The position numbers and the translations under genes were made by a program. Below the pieces are notes generated by a model. That model was not told the DNA's origin, did not search any database, and saw only the letters and a list, made by a program, of their open reading frames with translations. A DNA stretch of 64,000 nt from Sisyra terminalis (lineage: Eukaryota > Arthropoda > Insecta > Neuroptera > Sisyridae): assembly GCA_958496175.1 (NCBI GenBank), contig OY292276.1:58417080-58481079 (forward strand), in the 5' to 3' direction. Below are positions 37,761 through 48,002 of the stretch, piece by piece (the first letter of the stretch is position 1; each line of letters begins with the position of its first letter).

Positions 37761-38316
37761 CTACATCCCTAAATAAAGAATATATGGGCAAATTTTCAAT
37801 GTTTTTGGTTGTAAGTTTAACGTCATGTAAATTAACACCATTGTAGAAATATTGGTTTTATAATAGAACTGTTTATACTAACAATCAAAAAAACGGGTGT
37901 CAAAGGGTTAGTGGTAGGCAACTCATCATATTAGCAGGACGTGTTATCAGTGTTATCACTTATGTCATGAAATCCATTCAATGTACCTTGTGTCTTAATA
38001 TATTAATATAAACTTGAAAGTAGGATTATTGCCTATACGTTAACATTAAATTCTTTTTAATTTTTAATGTTTAGAATGTGTTTCCATGTTTGAAAAAAGT
38101 GGAAAAAATATCTTTAACATGAATTTACAACTCAAAAGTCTATCATGTTTTCTTAAAAATAATAATAAATATAAATTGTTGTTTTTAATGCATCGGTTTT
38201 TCCAAGTAGATAACCTATTTGATGCCCTCTGGGCCTCGGCTCTTTGGGCTTTTTAATATACATTGAATAACATTCATCATTTTAATACGTATCGATCGAT
38301 ACAAAGAACCGTAACA
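37761..38316 (+). other. Intergenic DNA upstream of the GILT-like gene
   Basis: AT-rich, with no supported exon or repeat. It includes the presumed promoter of the GILT-like gene; no convincing TATA box stands out. The start codon is at 38317. Confidence 0.4.
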
Positions 38317-40423
38317 ATGAAACAATTTTTTTATTTATTTTTTGCACTAATTATTACAATCGCATTGGCCCAACAGGTATGTACCTGTAAAATTTAAATG
38401 GGTAGAAAAATATTTTTGAAAATGAATTTTTTATTGCAGGATATAACTGAAGTTGAAGTGTTTTTCAATTCACGATGCCCATTTTCGAAAAATTTCATCA
38501 AGAACCAGCTGGAACCAGCCATGCAACATTTCAACGAAATAATTTCAATTAAAATGATTCCTATCATTGTTGGAGTATGTACGATAGATTGGTTTTGGAA
38601 TAAATTTGAATTTTGTAAACAATTTAAAAAGCGAAATTTGAACCATGGACCACTGATTCATAGATTAAATGTTGCTTTTTCACTACCTCAAAAATTTAAT
38701 TTTGCCTGACAAATATTTAAGGTATATTTTGGGGTAATTATATTCTGTTTTTTTTTTCTTTTAGAAAACAAAGAAACCTGATTCAAAATGGGAGGTAATA
38801 TGTGCGCATGGGGCAGAGGAATGTTACGGAAATGCAATGGCCGCATGCGTTTTTCGTCACGAGGGCGTTAGTGATATGCAAAAAGTGAAATTCGCGCGTT
38901 GTATCACATCAAATTCGAACCGGATGCGAACAACCGGAACTCAAGTATAACGTCAAAATTGTCTTCGGGAAAAAAACTATTTGAATTTTTTTTTTCTTTT
39001 CAGTGTGCCGAAGAGGCTGGAATCGATTGGCGGCCAATCGATAGTTGTTCCTCGGGGGATGAGGGTACCGATATCTTAGTCGAATTTGACGATGAAACTT
39101 TACGATTAAAACCACATATTCCCGCTGTTGTTTATAATAATGTAAGTATACATTAGGGTGCCCGTTATTTCCCAAATTTATTTTTTTACAGCGATCGCCC
39201 CCTGAATTTTTAGTTAGAGATATAAAAAAAATTATCCAATACAATTAAGCTCTTAATTTCTTGCTTAAATCGTGCCGGAATTATGTTACTTTTACCATTT
39301 AAATAACATGGGATTATTTGACTTTTTACTTTTATTTTTTTTCTCAGAAACAAATGAATGAAAAGATTTAACAACAAATTATTCTGACGTATAATTTAAC
39401 GCTCTACAAAAAAGGTCTCTTATAAATTTTCGATTAAATCACTCCATTAAAAGTTATTCAACATTTAACTAGTGCCTAATATATCTTACAATATTTTCTA
39501 TTTTTGGCTCATTTTTACTTTTTTTAACTATAAAATCATTGAAAGAGAAAATAAAAATGATTATCATTAGAGCGCCAGTGATTATTTGTGTTAATTTTAT
39601 GACTTGAACTAAAAGTTATACAAAAAAAATCATTTTTTGACAATTAAAACCGGTGACATAAGATCCGAATTCGCTATAGTTGTGAAATTCAATTTATTCA
39701 GGATAAATTTTCATACTTTAATCAATATTTTGTACCTACGAAGTGAATTTCATAATAATTAATGAGACTATCGACAAAAGTTCAATTAAAATTCGAATTT
39801 TTACCATTTCACCTGAGAGTTTTCTGAGAAATTTCTTAGAACTTGTAGTCAACATAGACACAAGTTAAATGTTGAATAACTTTTAATGAAGTGATTTAAC
39901 TGAAAATTCGTAGAAGACCTTTTTTGTAGAGCATTAAATTTTACGTCAGAATAATTTGACTTTAAATATTTTCATCTATTTGTTTCTGAGAAAAAAAATA
40001 AAAGTGAAAAGTCAAATAATCCCATGTTATTTAAATGGTAAAAGTAACATGATTCCGGCACGGTTTAATCAAGAAATTAAGAGCTTAATTGTGTTGGATA
40101 ATTTTTTTTACATCTTTAACTAAAAATTCAGGGGGCGATCGCTGTAAAAAAATAAATTTGGGAAATAACGGACACCAATTTGCACCTGATATTGATGATC
40201 TAAAAAAAGTGTTCTCTTTTGTTGGTTGTAACGTTTCGTTTATCATTTGTTAACTTCCTCAAAACAATTGAAGGATTATTTAGTTCTCATTTATCATTTA
40301 ATATTAAATCTTTTAAAATTTTAGATTTACGATCCAGACGTATCGAAACGAGCCATTAACAATTTTGTGAAGGAAACCTGTACTCAAATTCCTAATCGGG
40401 CACCTTCGGTTTGTGTCAAATAA
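38317..40423 (+). CDS. GILT: GILT-like thiol reductase (IFI30 family), 5 exons, 203 aa
   Basis: Gamma-interferon-inducible lysosomal thiol reductase family, which reduces disulfides in endolysosomes. Exons: 38317-38376, 38440-38574, 38765-38944, 39004-39141 and 40325-40423; all introns are phase 0 with GT..AG borders. Residues 1-19 form a hydrophobic signal peptide (LFFALIITIALA). The N-terminal active-site motif is CPFS (Cys33-Ser36), so the second cysteine of CXXC is serine, as in many invertebrate members. The GILT signature C-x-H-G-x2-E-C-x2-N-x4-C occupies 78-93 with Ala in place of the usual Gln after the first Cys. Further conserved cysteines lie in CAEEAGIDW and near the end (KETCTQIP, SVCVK). 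Intron 4 is 1.18 kb because of a foldback insertion. AATAAA at 40419-40424 overlaps the stop codon. Length fits the family. Confidence 0.93.
39157..40176. mobile_element. Foldback element in GILT intron 4
   Basis: Arms of about 450 bp are inverted: GGTGCCCGTTATTTCCC at 39157 mirrors GGGAAATAACGGACACC ending at 40176. Internal landmarks (GATCGCCCCCTGAATTTTTAG, CATTTAAATAACATGG, CTACAAAAAAGGTCT) are shared between arms, and the last two also with the TAGACTG elements. A target duplication is not clear. No protein is encoded. Confidence 0.85.
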
Positions 40424-40424
40424 A
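40419..40424 (+). terminator. Poly(A) signal overlapping GILT stop
   Basis: AATAAA includes the TAA stop codon of the GILT-like gene, implying a very short 3' UTR. The opposing gene stops only 91 bases away. Confidence 0.5.
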
Positions 40425-40507
40425 ATATTGAAAATCCTATTTATTGTTATTTTTTTTTTTTGTTAAACTAGTAAAAGAAATAACTAAGGTGTTCTTGGTT
40501 TTTTTTT

Positions 40508-40513
40508 TTTATT
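40508..40513 (-). terminator. Poly(A) signal just after DM4/12-1 stop
   Basis: On the minus strand AATAAA starts one base past the TAA at 40515, pointing to an equally short 3' UTR facing the GILT-like gene. Confidence 0.45.
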
Positions 40514-40514
40514 T

Positions 40515-41222
40515 TTAAAAAATTATCGAAATTGCATCCAAAAAGCTGATGTTACACGCATTGTGATATTCGGTACAGTTGTGTTTATGGCCATTGGTTT
40601 CAGCCAGGTGAAAATCAATGGTCAAATTTTCACTTTTGGATGTTGAAGGCCTATAATTTAAAGATTGGTAATAGGATTAAAATACAAATGGTTGATGATT
40701 TGGCTTACATTAGAATGACAGATAGAATTTGTCCAAGTACGCCACTGTGGTCGAGTTCGGATTCGGTAGCTTCACAAATTGCACGTAAAAGACAATCCCG
40801 ACCTGAGTATCCATTACTATTTCTATGTTTTAGTAAAAATATTTTACATTTTTTAAAATAATTTTGTACCTTTCCATTTTCGATTCAATCACATGATAAA
40901 CCATTTTTCGATTCACTCCTTCGAAACTTTTCGGTGTTGGAGAATTGATTGCCCAGTACTCGATTCGAGTGGGATCCTTTTCGAAATAATAATTGGCCTC
41001 AAAATTCACCGAGAGCATCACATTCTTGTGATCCTTATCCAATGGAATGGCCAAAGCATATAAAAGCTAAAAACAAAAATCCAAATGAAAATTTCACCAA
41101 TTTATTGTTTGAAAACTTACCCCCATATAAGTTCCGGCCGGATATACAATATATCTCTTATCCCTGTGCGTCCCCACTCGGAGTATCAGCCAAAAGATCA
41201 AAAGCAGCCGAAGTCTTTTCAT
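40515..41222 (-). CDS. DM4/12-domain secreted protein 1, 4 exons, 180 aa
   Basis: Exons on the minus strand: 41222-41121, 41066-40870, 40816-40709 and 40650-40515. Introns are 53-58 nt with GT..AG borders and phases 0, 2, 2. Residues 1-18 are a signal peptide; KRYIVYPAG follows, typical of the family. Exon 2 has LLYALAIPLD and VNFEANYYF. Exon 3 carries the core motif G105-R-D-C-L-L-R-A-I-C-E115. Exon 4 has the C-terminal pair C161 and C168 followed by ISFLD. DM4/12 (DUF1676-unrelated) proteins are insect proteins of unknown function. This gene converges with the GILT-like gene and lies head to head with a paralogue at 44620. Confidence 0.92.
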
Positions 41223-41716
41223 TTTTCTTTGGATTTTTTCCTAACACTTTTGCTTGATTCTTGGCGAAGCCAGTTTTGGAACAAAACTGAATTCATTATA
41301 GATTTTTTTTCGGTGAATGCTCTAGTTTTTGGCTTAGTTTTGCATCGTTTGGTTTTTTTTTTTTGGTCTGTCATTGGTACATAGCTACATTATTCTTCGG
41401 CATCATAAGTGTTAGAGTAAATAAACGATAAGAAGAAATGAAGTCGATGGCTCTTTAATGTTAGTTTACATAACTGATTTTCGGTTTAACAGTTGCGTTT
41501 ATGGTGGTTTTCCGTCGGTCGGTAGGCCAACGAAATTTGACCTGAATTTGACCAATCATTCAGGCATATTTAAAATCTTAAAACTTTAATAAAATTTTAC
41601 TCGAAAGAAAAATTTAAAAATATATTTTTTCTGAAAATAAGTATTCTTTTGAATAGTTTATCTTAGTACTACTAATTGGGGATGATTTCCACTTTTCCCT
41701 TAACCCAAAAGACTGG
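41223..41716. other. Upstream region of DM4/12-1
   Basis: Presumed promoter and 5' flank on the minus strand. No repeat or exon supported. The foldback element FB2 follows. Confidence 0.4.
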
Positions 41717-41724
41717 TTATACAT

Positions 41725-42738
41725 TAGACTGATTCAAAAAAAATTATGAATTTTTTTTTCTTAATTATATTGAAAATATTGTTGGGAATGACAAAAAAAA
41801 TAATCCTGTGAAAGTTTAAGCTCTTAATATTAATATTAAGAGGTGCCGCATCGCAAATTTCGATTTTCCATTTAAATAACATGGGAACAATATTCTCTTG
41901 CACTTTGGAATTTTATAGCTCACGTTGGTGACAATATTTCGGAGTGACCATGGTATGTTCTTGTAGAAAATTGAACGATCTAGAAAAAAGGTCTCGAACA
42001 AGTTTTTGATATATTTATTCCTTCAAAAGTTATTCGAGGTCAAAGTTGAACTAAAGAGAAATTTTAATATTTTTTCAATTTTTTGATGCAACCATCAATT
42101 TTATGAGAAAAATTTATAGGACATTTTTTGTAGAGCACTTTTTTTCTATAACTTATCTCTATAAAAGTTTTTGATATTTTTCATAGGTTCTAAGTTAATT
42201 AATTAAAAAAAAAAAAAAATTATGTTAAAAATATAATAATTCAGGGAATTTTCAGTTTAATGCAAATAGTATAGGACCTGTGAAAAAAATCAAAAACTTT
42301 TATAGAGATAAATTACAGAAAAAAAGGGTTCTACAAAAAATGTCTTATAAAGTTTTCTAATAAAACTGATGGTTGCGTCAAGAAATTGAAAAAATATTAA
42401 AATTTCTCTTTAGTTCAACTTTGACCTCGAATAACTTTTGAAGGAATAAATATATCAAAAACTTGTTCGAGACCTTTTTTCTAGATCGTTCAATTTTCTA
42501 CAAGAACATACCATGGTCACTCCGAAATATTGTCACCAACGTGAGCTATAAAATTCCAAAGTGCAAGAGAATATTGTTCCCATGTTATTTCAATAGAAAA
42601 TCGAAATTTGCAATGCGGCATCTCTTAATATTAATATGAAGAGCTTAAACTTTCACAGGATTGTTTTTTTGTTATTCCCAACAATATTTTCGATAGAATT
42701 AAGAAAAAAAAAATCATAATTTTTTTTGTATCAGTTTA
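41725..42738. mobile_element. Foldback element FB2 with 8-bp target duplication
   Basis: A 1014-bp copy of the TAGACTGATTC family. It starts at 41725 and ends ATCAGTTTA at 42738. TTATACAT flanks both sides (41717-41724 and 42739-42746). The arms of about 450 bp match FB1, but the interior is shorter and simpler, so it may be close to the basic form of the element. Confidence 0.87.
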
Positions 42739-42746
42739 TTATACAT

Positions 42747-44078
42747 AAACGAAAAGACTGAAGGATTGTAATATTGTCTCTTCCTTATTTTGGATTGATC
42801 TGATATGATAAACCAAATATGATCAGGATTGAAATTTTTTCTACTTTAAAGGAGGAAGATTCATTAATCTCTGGATTATGCTTTCTATATAATCAAGAGA
42901 ACAATATAGAAGAAAAAAGGACAGCTACGAATAGCAATGTCTTTGCAGAAAAAAAACCCTAGTACCTCAATTTTATGGAAAAAAATGTAAAATAAAATAA
43001 AAAAATATTGTAATTTTTCATTTAAATTAGTAAGCAGATCATGAGGAAATCAAAAAAATTAAAAAAAAATCTCAAAGATCCTTGATTTTCCTGGTATAAT
43101 AAAATTCCTAGACTATACCGATTTCTCTAACCTCTAGCTAAAGACGCTTATTTTAAAAATAATTTAAAAAAATTTCACCTGAACAATTGAAAACAATGTT
43201 ATAGATCAATGATGAGAAAGCTCTTCGGGGTTACGATATTTAAAATTAAAAACACCATAATGATCAACAATCAGGTACCAGAAGAATTGGGGATAACAGG
43301 TGTTTCTAAAGACACATGGCTCTTGATGGAATCCAAATGTGCAAAAGTGCTTTATACTTTTTTGGTCCATAATCCATGGGTTATAACTTCACCAGTTGAA
43401 GATTTATGCAAAAATTTTGCTTCTTTGTTATTCTATAGGTAAGATTAGTCTATTATCCATAGATCCATAGAAGGATTATTCTAAGAAGAGTCACAAACTA
43501 GCTATTTTCAAATATTGATTATTCCATTACGAACCTGAATATACTATAATTAAAAATCATCACTGATCCACCGGCTATTTTTGATCAAAGTGACCCCTCT
43601 AAATTCGATTTAGTTTATCTATAGAAGATTTAAAATCCATTTAATCCATATGTAGTGAACTTACTAGTTAAAACGAGGATATTCCTCAATGAAATTAAAT
43701 ATGATTTTAAATAAATTATATTTTTTTTCGTTCAAATACTACAATTTGATAACAGGGAAATTACAAAAGCAACACAGCAATGCAAAGAAAAAGCAATAAC
43801 AATGAGAAAACGATAAACTGTCTTCAATTTGTTATGCTTAAATATAATTTATTATTGAATTTCATTAAAAAACAGAAAATTATTGAGGCCCTCTGAATTT
43901 TCAAAGCCCTAAGCTTTGATCTACAAGGCCTATTGGACAAATAGACCCAACATTGGTTCTTTTTTCAATCAATATATGCTTAAGGGTATTCCAAATATTT
44001 TTATATAGTATATGCAACCAAAGTAGCACGTATGTATATGTGATGTTCTAAGTTAACTCAATCTTTTTTGATTTTCCC
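42747..44078. other. Intergenic DNA between the DM4/12 genes
   Basis: No gene recognised. An open frame at 43209-43442 (77 codons, reading EELGITGVSKDTWLL and VEDLCKNFASLLFYR, followed by GTAAGA) is less AT-biased than its neighbourhood but matches no family I know. It could be a decayed element fragment. Confidence 0.35.
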
Positions 44079-44087
44079 GATTTTTAT

Positions 44088-44240
44088 CAAGGTTTATAAA
44101 ATACACAGGTGGTCTCATGCGCCACGAGACGTATCCAGAAGAAATTCGTATATATCTTCAGACTGATTCAAATTTCAAAATTCTTCGTATGACGTCATTT
44201 TTTTTTCTAATGGGACAACCTGTGTAATTTATAAACCTTG
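44088..44240 (+). mobile_element. MITE copy A, 153 bp, 9-bp target duplication
   Basis: Terminal inverted repeats CAAGGTTTATAAAATACACAGG and, at the other end, CCTGTGTAATTTATAAACCTTG. GATTTTTAT is duplicated exactly on both sides (44079-44087 and 44241-44249). The interior includes ACGTATCCAGAAGAAATTCG and CTTCGTATGACGTCA. Other copies are at 53614 and 57869. Confidence 0.9.
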
Positions 44241-44619
44241 GATTTTTATTACATTTTCCTTATATAAGTTTGCGTAAATCTTTGTTTTGCTTTATTATTA
44301 TAATTCTATGACAAAAATATGTTGCAACAAAACTGCAATAACTTACGAAAAAATCAGAAATGTTTTTTTAATTGAGATTTGACTTCATCTACTTTACGTC
44401 TTGTAATTACAATACAGATATATCGGTTAAATCGCTCGATATTTACGGTTAGAAGGTGCGAAATGCATCCCAGTGCATTGTTAATTCAATATTGACTCAA
44501 TCGTTAAAAAAAATTACTAACTAATTATCGAACGTATTCAATACATACAAGGAAAACGTTGATTTTATTGCACTTGAGTCTTTAGTACAAGATAGTCGTT
44601 GTGGAAAAAATTGGTAATT

Positions 44620-47600
44620 ATGGTGAAAAAATCACTTTTTCTCACCCTTGCATCTTATTTGTTGTATAATTTAAACTGTGCTGAAAATTTATCACGGCCG
44701 AAACGTTGGGCATTCGATACCGGTAGCGGAATGGGGGTAAGTTACGATTTTCGATTTACACCATAAAACTATGTACCAAATTTTATGATTTTAATTGTTA
44801 TTTACCATCGCTTTACTGAAGTCTTTAGCGACTCTAGGGTTCATAAAATCCGTTATCAAGAAATATTGAAAATTTGCTCGATAATAGGATCGAACCCAAC
44901 ACCTATCAATTTTAGAGCGGTCTTCAAGACCACTCGGCCACTAGTAGGCTTTTAATGAAATTAATTCACCAAAAGTAAATGTTTATTGGTCGTATTACCT
45001 CAAATACATATTTTGATTGCTTTGCAATCAAAATTTCATAAAATATGACACAATTATTTTTAACCAGCTTGAATTTTTTAGCTTTTCTTGGCATTGGCCT
45101 TACCAATTGACGTTCCACGTCGCGACGTTTACGTTGCCTTCAATTTCGAAGCCAACTACCTTCTACCAAATGCCTCAAGTTTCATCAAAGGCCCAGCCCT
45201 GGGACCCACAATAGGTCGTTCAGATTTACAACCAATTAATCGAACATTGGCCTATAAACTGATGGAATCAAAACTTGAATCGTAAGTTGTAACTTAAATT
45301 TTCATTGTTGAAACTATCGAAAAAAAATTCTTCACAGTTTTGGATGGCCTGGTCGTGAGTGTCTTTTACGGGCTATATGTGAAACGGCCGAATCAACAAT
45401 GGACCATAATGGAGTTTTGGGGCAAATAGTTCATGTTCTTTTCGGGTAAGTTGAAATATTCAAAACTACCCTGGTTTTTCCTAAGGGATCGTTCATAAAA
45501 TACGTTCGTATACAAGAGGGGAAAGGGTTTTGCTGAATGTGACAAGATGTGACAGGGGAAAAATGTATAGATTAATTTTTTCTGAAAAAAACTTTTCTTT
45601 TGAATAGTTCTTCTTAGAATTACCTATTGGGGATGATTTCCACTTTTCCCATTACCCAAAGGCTAGTTATATATTAGACTGTTTCAAACAAAAATTCTGA
45701 TTTTTTTTTTCTTAATTATATCGAAAATATTGTTGGGAATGACAAAACAAATCCTGTGAAAGTTTAAGCTCTAAATATTAATATTAAGAGGTGCTGCATC
45801 GCAAATTTCGATTTTCCGTTTAAATAACATGGGAATAATATTCTCTTGCACTTTGGAATTTTATAGCTCACGTTGGTGACAATATTCCAGAATGGCCATG
45901 GTATATTCTTGTAGAAAATTGTACGATCTACAAAAAAGGTCTCTAACAAGTTTTTGAGGTCTTCCGTAACGTGACGTTCGCCGTTCGTCAAAAAAATTTA
46001 AATTAATATTTCTTTCGACTTTTTTTCTTTTTCAATTTTTATCACGATAAAAAGTCATTCATTTCGTATTTAGTAAATATTAAATATATATAGTTTTTAA
46101 ATATATAGAAATTTGTGCACTTTTAATTGAAATTTATCATATTCAGCGGGGGAGGGTCTTAGTTTTGTGACGCAATATTTCTAGGGGGTACACAGAAAGT
46201 GTGCCACAGCGTGACAATGGGGGGAGGGGGTCACAAAAAGCTTATTTTAGCGTGGCGTATTTTATGATCGGTCAACTAAACCAAAGTTCTAAATCATAAA
46301 ATTAATAATATTCAAAATAAGAATTTTTCGCTGACTTTGAACAGTTATGCTGTGTATACAATATATAGAATATATAGAATATATTGCGGTCCAATTTATG
46401 TAGTACAATTTAATATAATGATATAAAAGACTCATACCATAAACATAAATTTGAACAGAAGTTCAAACAAAAATATTCGTGACGTGTTGCCCAGATACGT
46501 ATTTCGATTGCCAAGTGTGAATCATCACAGAGCAGTTACGGAGTGATCCAAACTACTTGATGAAGATTGCTTGGCAATCGAAATACGTATCTGGGTAATA
46601 CGTCACGAATATTTGGTATATTTTTTTGGTACTTACGAAACTTGTTGACACTATTCCACATTATTTCCACTCTTTGTTCAGGGATCACCATCATAGCAAA
46701 GTAGTATACGTTTTTATTTTTATGTCACCTTATCAGATGAAAGTAATAAGCCTGTGAATACTAAGTTGAAATTAAAAAATATCTTAAGGTATTTATATAT
46801 CTATTATGAATTTAAAAATAAAGTAGAAGAAGACAGACTAACTGATTCAAATTTGATCAAATTTATAGTAAATTTTTTTTAAACTATTTACCCATGAACC
46901 TATCCACATTCAGAAGAATGCGTTAGAGTTATCGAAGATAATGATGATATTTGTATTGATAGGGAAAAGGAAATGTCTCTTGAACAAAAATTAGCTATCG
47001 ATATCGAAAAGAAAAAAAATCAACCAACCAAATAAATCAGAAATCTGTTAAATCTGTTCCAGTGAATTTGTATTAACAGTGACAATATATTCACGTATTC
47101 TTGTTAAAAAAGGCATTTTAATTGTTCAAAAAACCAATTTGAAGTTATTTAAATGTAATGATTTCAAAATGCCTCTAAATGCCTTTTTTAACATATTACC
47201 AAGGAGAATATATTCTCAGTGGTGAAAATATATTTGGTAGATATATTATATATAAGGTAAACCTTAGCGAATTAAAAAATAATAGGTGTCTATACGTATA
47301 TATGTAGATGCAGTACGTGTCCATAGGGACAGTGCATAGGCCTCCCCCCGCGAATTATTTTTTAATTCGCTAAGGTCTACCTACTATATAACATATTTAC
47401 CTAATCCAAACTACTTGATGACCACTGAGGAAGATTGCTTGGCAATCGAAATATGTCACGAATATTTTTGTTTGAACTTCTGTTCAAATTTATGTTTGTG
47501 GTATGATTTTTATACTACAGAAATTGGACTGCAATATATCTTATATATTGTATACACAGTAACAATATTCAGTATTGCTAATCAATTTTTTTTTGCAGTC

Positions 47601-47740
47601 CATCCACATCTCTCGATGAAGATCTTCCCAATGTTTACCCGGAAGCTGAAAACAAAGGAAAAACCGATGGTTGCCAAAACCACCTGACCACATGCCCCGT
47701 TAGTCTTCTCGATCTTTTCACGCAAATAAAACAACAATAA
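44620..47740 (+). CDS. DM4/12-domain secreted protein 2, 4 exons, 188 aa
   Basis: Exons: 44620-44736, 45082-45281, 45338-45445 and 47599-47740. Intron phases are 0, 2, 2, identical to the paralogue at 40515-41222, and exon 3 is 108 nt in both. Residues 1-20 are a signal peptide; SRPKRWAFDTGSGMG precedes exon 2, which has LFLALALPID and FNFEANYLLP. The core motif is G111-R-E-C-L-L-R-A-I-C-E121. C167 and C174 have the same spacing as in the paralogue, followed by PVSLLDLFT. Function is unknown for the family. Intron 3 (2.15 kb) is filled with mobile DNA. Stop at 47738-47740; AATAAA at 47785. Confidence 0.93.
44876..44950 (-). pseudogene. tRNA-like segment in DM4/12-2 intron 1
   Basis: The minus strand reads AGTGGCCGAGTGGTC (A box as in Leu/Ser tRNAs) and GGGTTCGATCCTA (B box) with a long intervening arm. 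The T stem and acceptor stem pair poorly, so this is a tRNA pseudogene or SINE head. Confidence 0.5.
45487..46273. mobile_element. Element E with GATCGTTCATAAAATACG termini
   Basis: The left end GATCGTTCATAAAATACGT (45487) mirrors the right end GCGTATTTTATGATCGGTC (46273). GTGACAAGATGTGACAGGGG near the left end mirrors the G-rich GTGACAATGGGGGGAGG..GTCAC stretch near the right end. A related GTCGCTCATAAAATACGTCACGC fragment lies inside FB1 near 2328. A foldback arm is inserted within it. No coding capacity. Confidence 0.6.
45675..45957. mobile_element. Solo left arm of the TAGACTG foldback family
   Basis: Starts TAGACTGTTTC at 45675, carries TTAATATTAAGAGGTG, AAATAACATGGG and CTACAAAAAAGGTCTC, and stops abruptly at CAAGTTTTTGA. 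No right arm is present nearby. Confidence 0.75.
46300..47560. mobile_element. Palindromic element D in DM4/12-2 intron 3
   Basis: Left arm (46300-46480) includes TTTTTCGCTGACTTTGAACAG, GTGTATACAATATATAG and GCGGTCCAATTTATGTAGTA. The right arm (about 47420-47560) is its inverse, ending TATATATTGTATACACAG. Inside are two hairpins. One is at 46474-46612, with arms GACGTGTTGCCCAGATACG and CGTATCTGGGTAATACGTC. The other is at about 47255-47400, with AACCTTAGCGAATTAAAAAA on one arm and its inverse on the other. A short open stretch near 46915-47035 (VIEDNDDICIDREKEMSLEQ) is not recognised. Confidence 0.6.
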
Positions 47741-47784
47741 CTTTCTTGCAATGCAATTCTTTTTTCAAAAATATATATTTGATC

Positions 47785-47790
47785 AATAAA
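47785..47790 (+). terminator. Poly(A) signal of DM4/12-2
   Basis: AATAAA 45 bases after the stop codon at 47740, only 23 bases before the EFL1 stop codon on the other strand. Confidence 0.5.
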
Positions 47791-47813
47791 CCAACCAAAA
47801 ACTTATCCTAAAC

Positions 47814-48002
47814 TTATTTATTTTTCGACAGTGTCCGCTGCTTTTCGGCATGCTCGACAATCTTGTCCTCGACCGGAAGTCCTTTTCGACGCCGCAAGGC
47901 GTCCATGTAGGCGCGGGCCCGGTTCGCCGAGTCGGCTTTTTCGCCAAAGTGCAAATATTCCTCCTCGGTACTCGGAATCCAAAACGGATCAATCTCGATC
48001 AC
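47814..48002 (-). CDS. EFL1: EFL1 (elongation factor-like GTPase 1), last exon
   Basis: EFL1 is the EF-2-like GTPase that works with SBDS to release eIF6 from pre-60S ribosomes. This minus-strand exon starts after an acceptor at 48003-48004 and encodes 62 residues and a stop. The motif [19 protein letters not shown] and the invariant C-terminal [18 protein letters not shown] are diagnostic of the EFL1 terminus. Phase 0 joins it to the exon at 60216-60032, giving VFSHWE then VIEIDPFW. The intron between them is about 12 kb. AATAAA on the minus strand (47822-47817) overlaps the last codons, so the 3' UTR is short. Confidence 0.96.
   Translation of the reverse strand: MIEIDPFWIPSTEEEYLHFGEKADSANRARAYMDALRRRKGLPVEDKIVEHAEKQRTLSKNK

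Noticed and set aside
40949..41384. Plus-strand frames of 99-102 codons
   Set aside because: Antisense shadows of the DM4/12-1 exons and their upstream region.
41816..42001. Recurrent 61-codon frame (DRSIFYKNIPWSFRNIVTNVSYK) in every foldback arm
   Set aside because: It follows from nucleotide conservation of the arms. It has no start context or domain, and the same arm is broken in several copies.
44088..44240. hAT assignment for the 153-bp MITE
   Set aside because: The target duplications are nine bases in all three copies, not eight, so it is kept apart from the hAT-like elements.
44876..44950. Functional tRNA-Leu/Ser gene on the minus strand
   Set aside because: A and B boxes are good, but the T stem and acceptor stem do not form.
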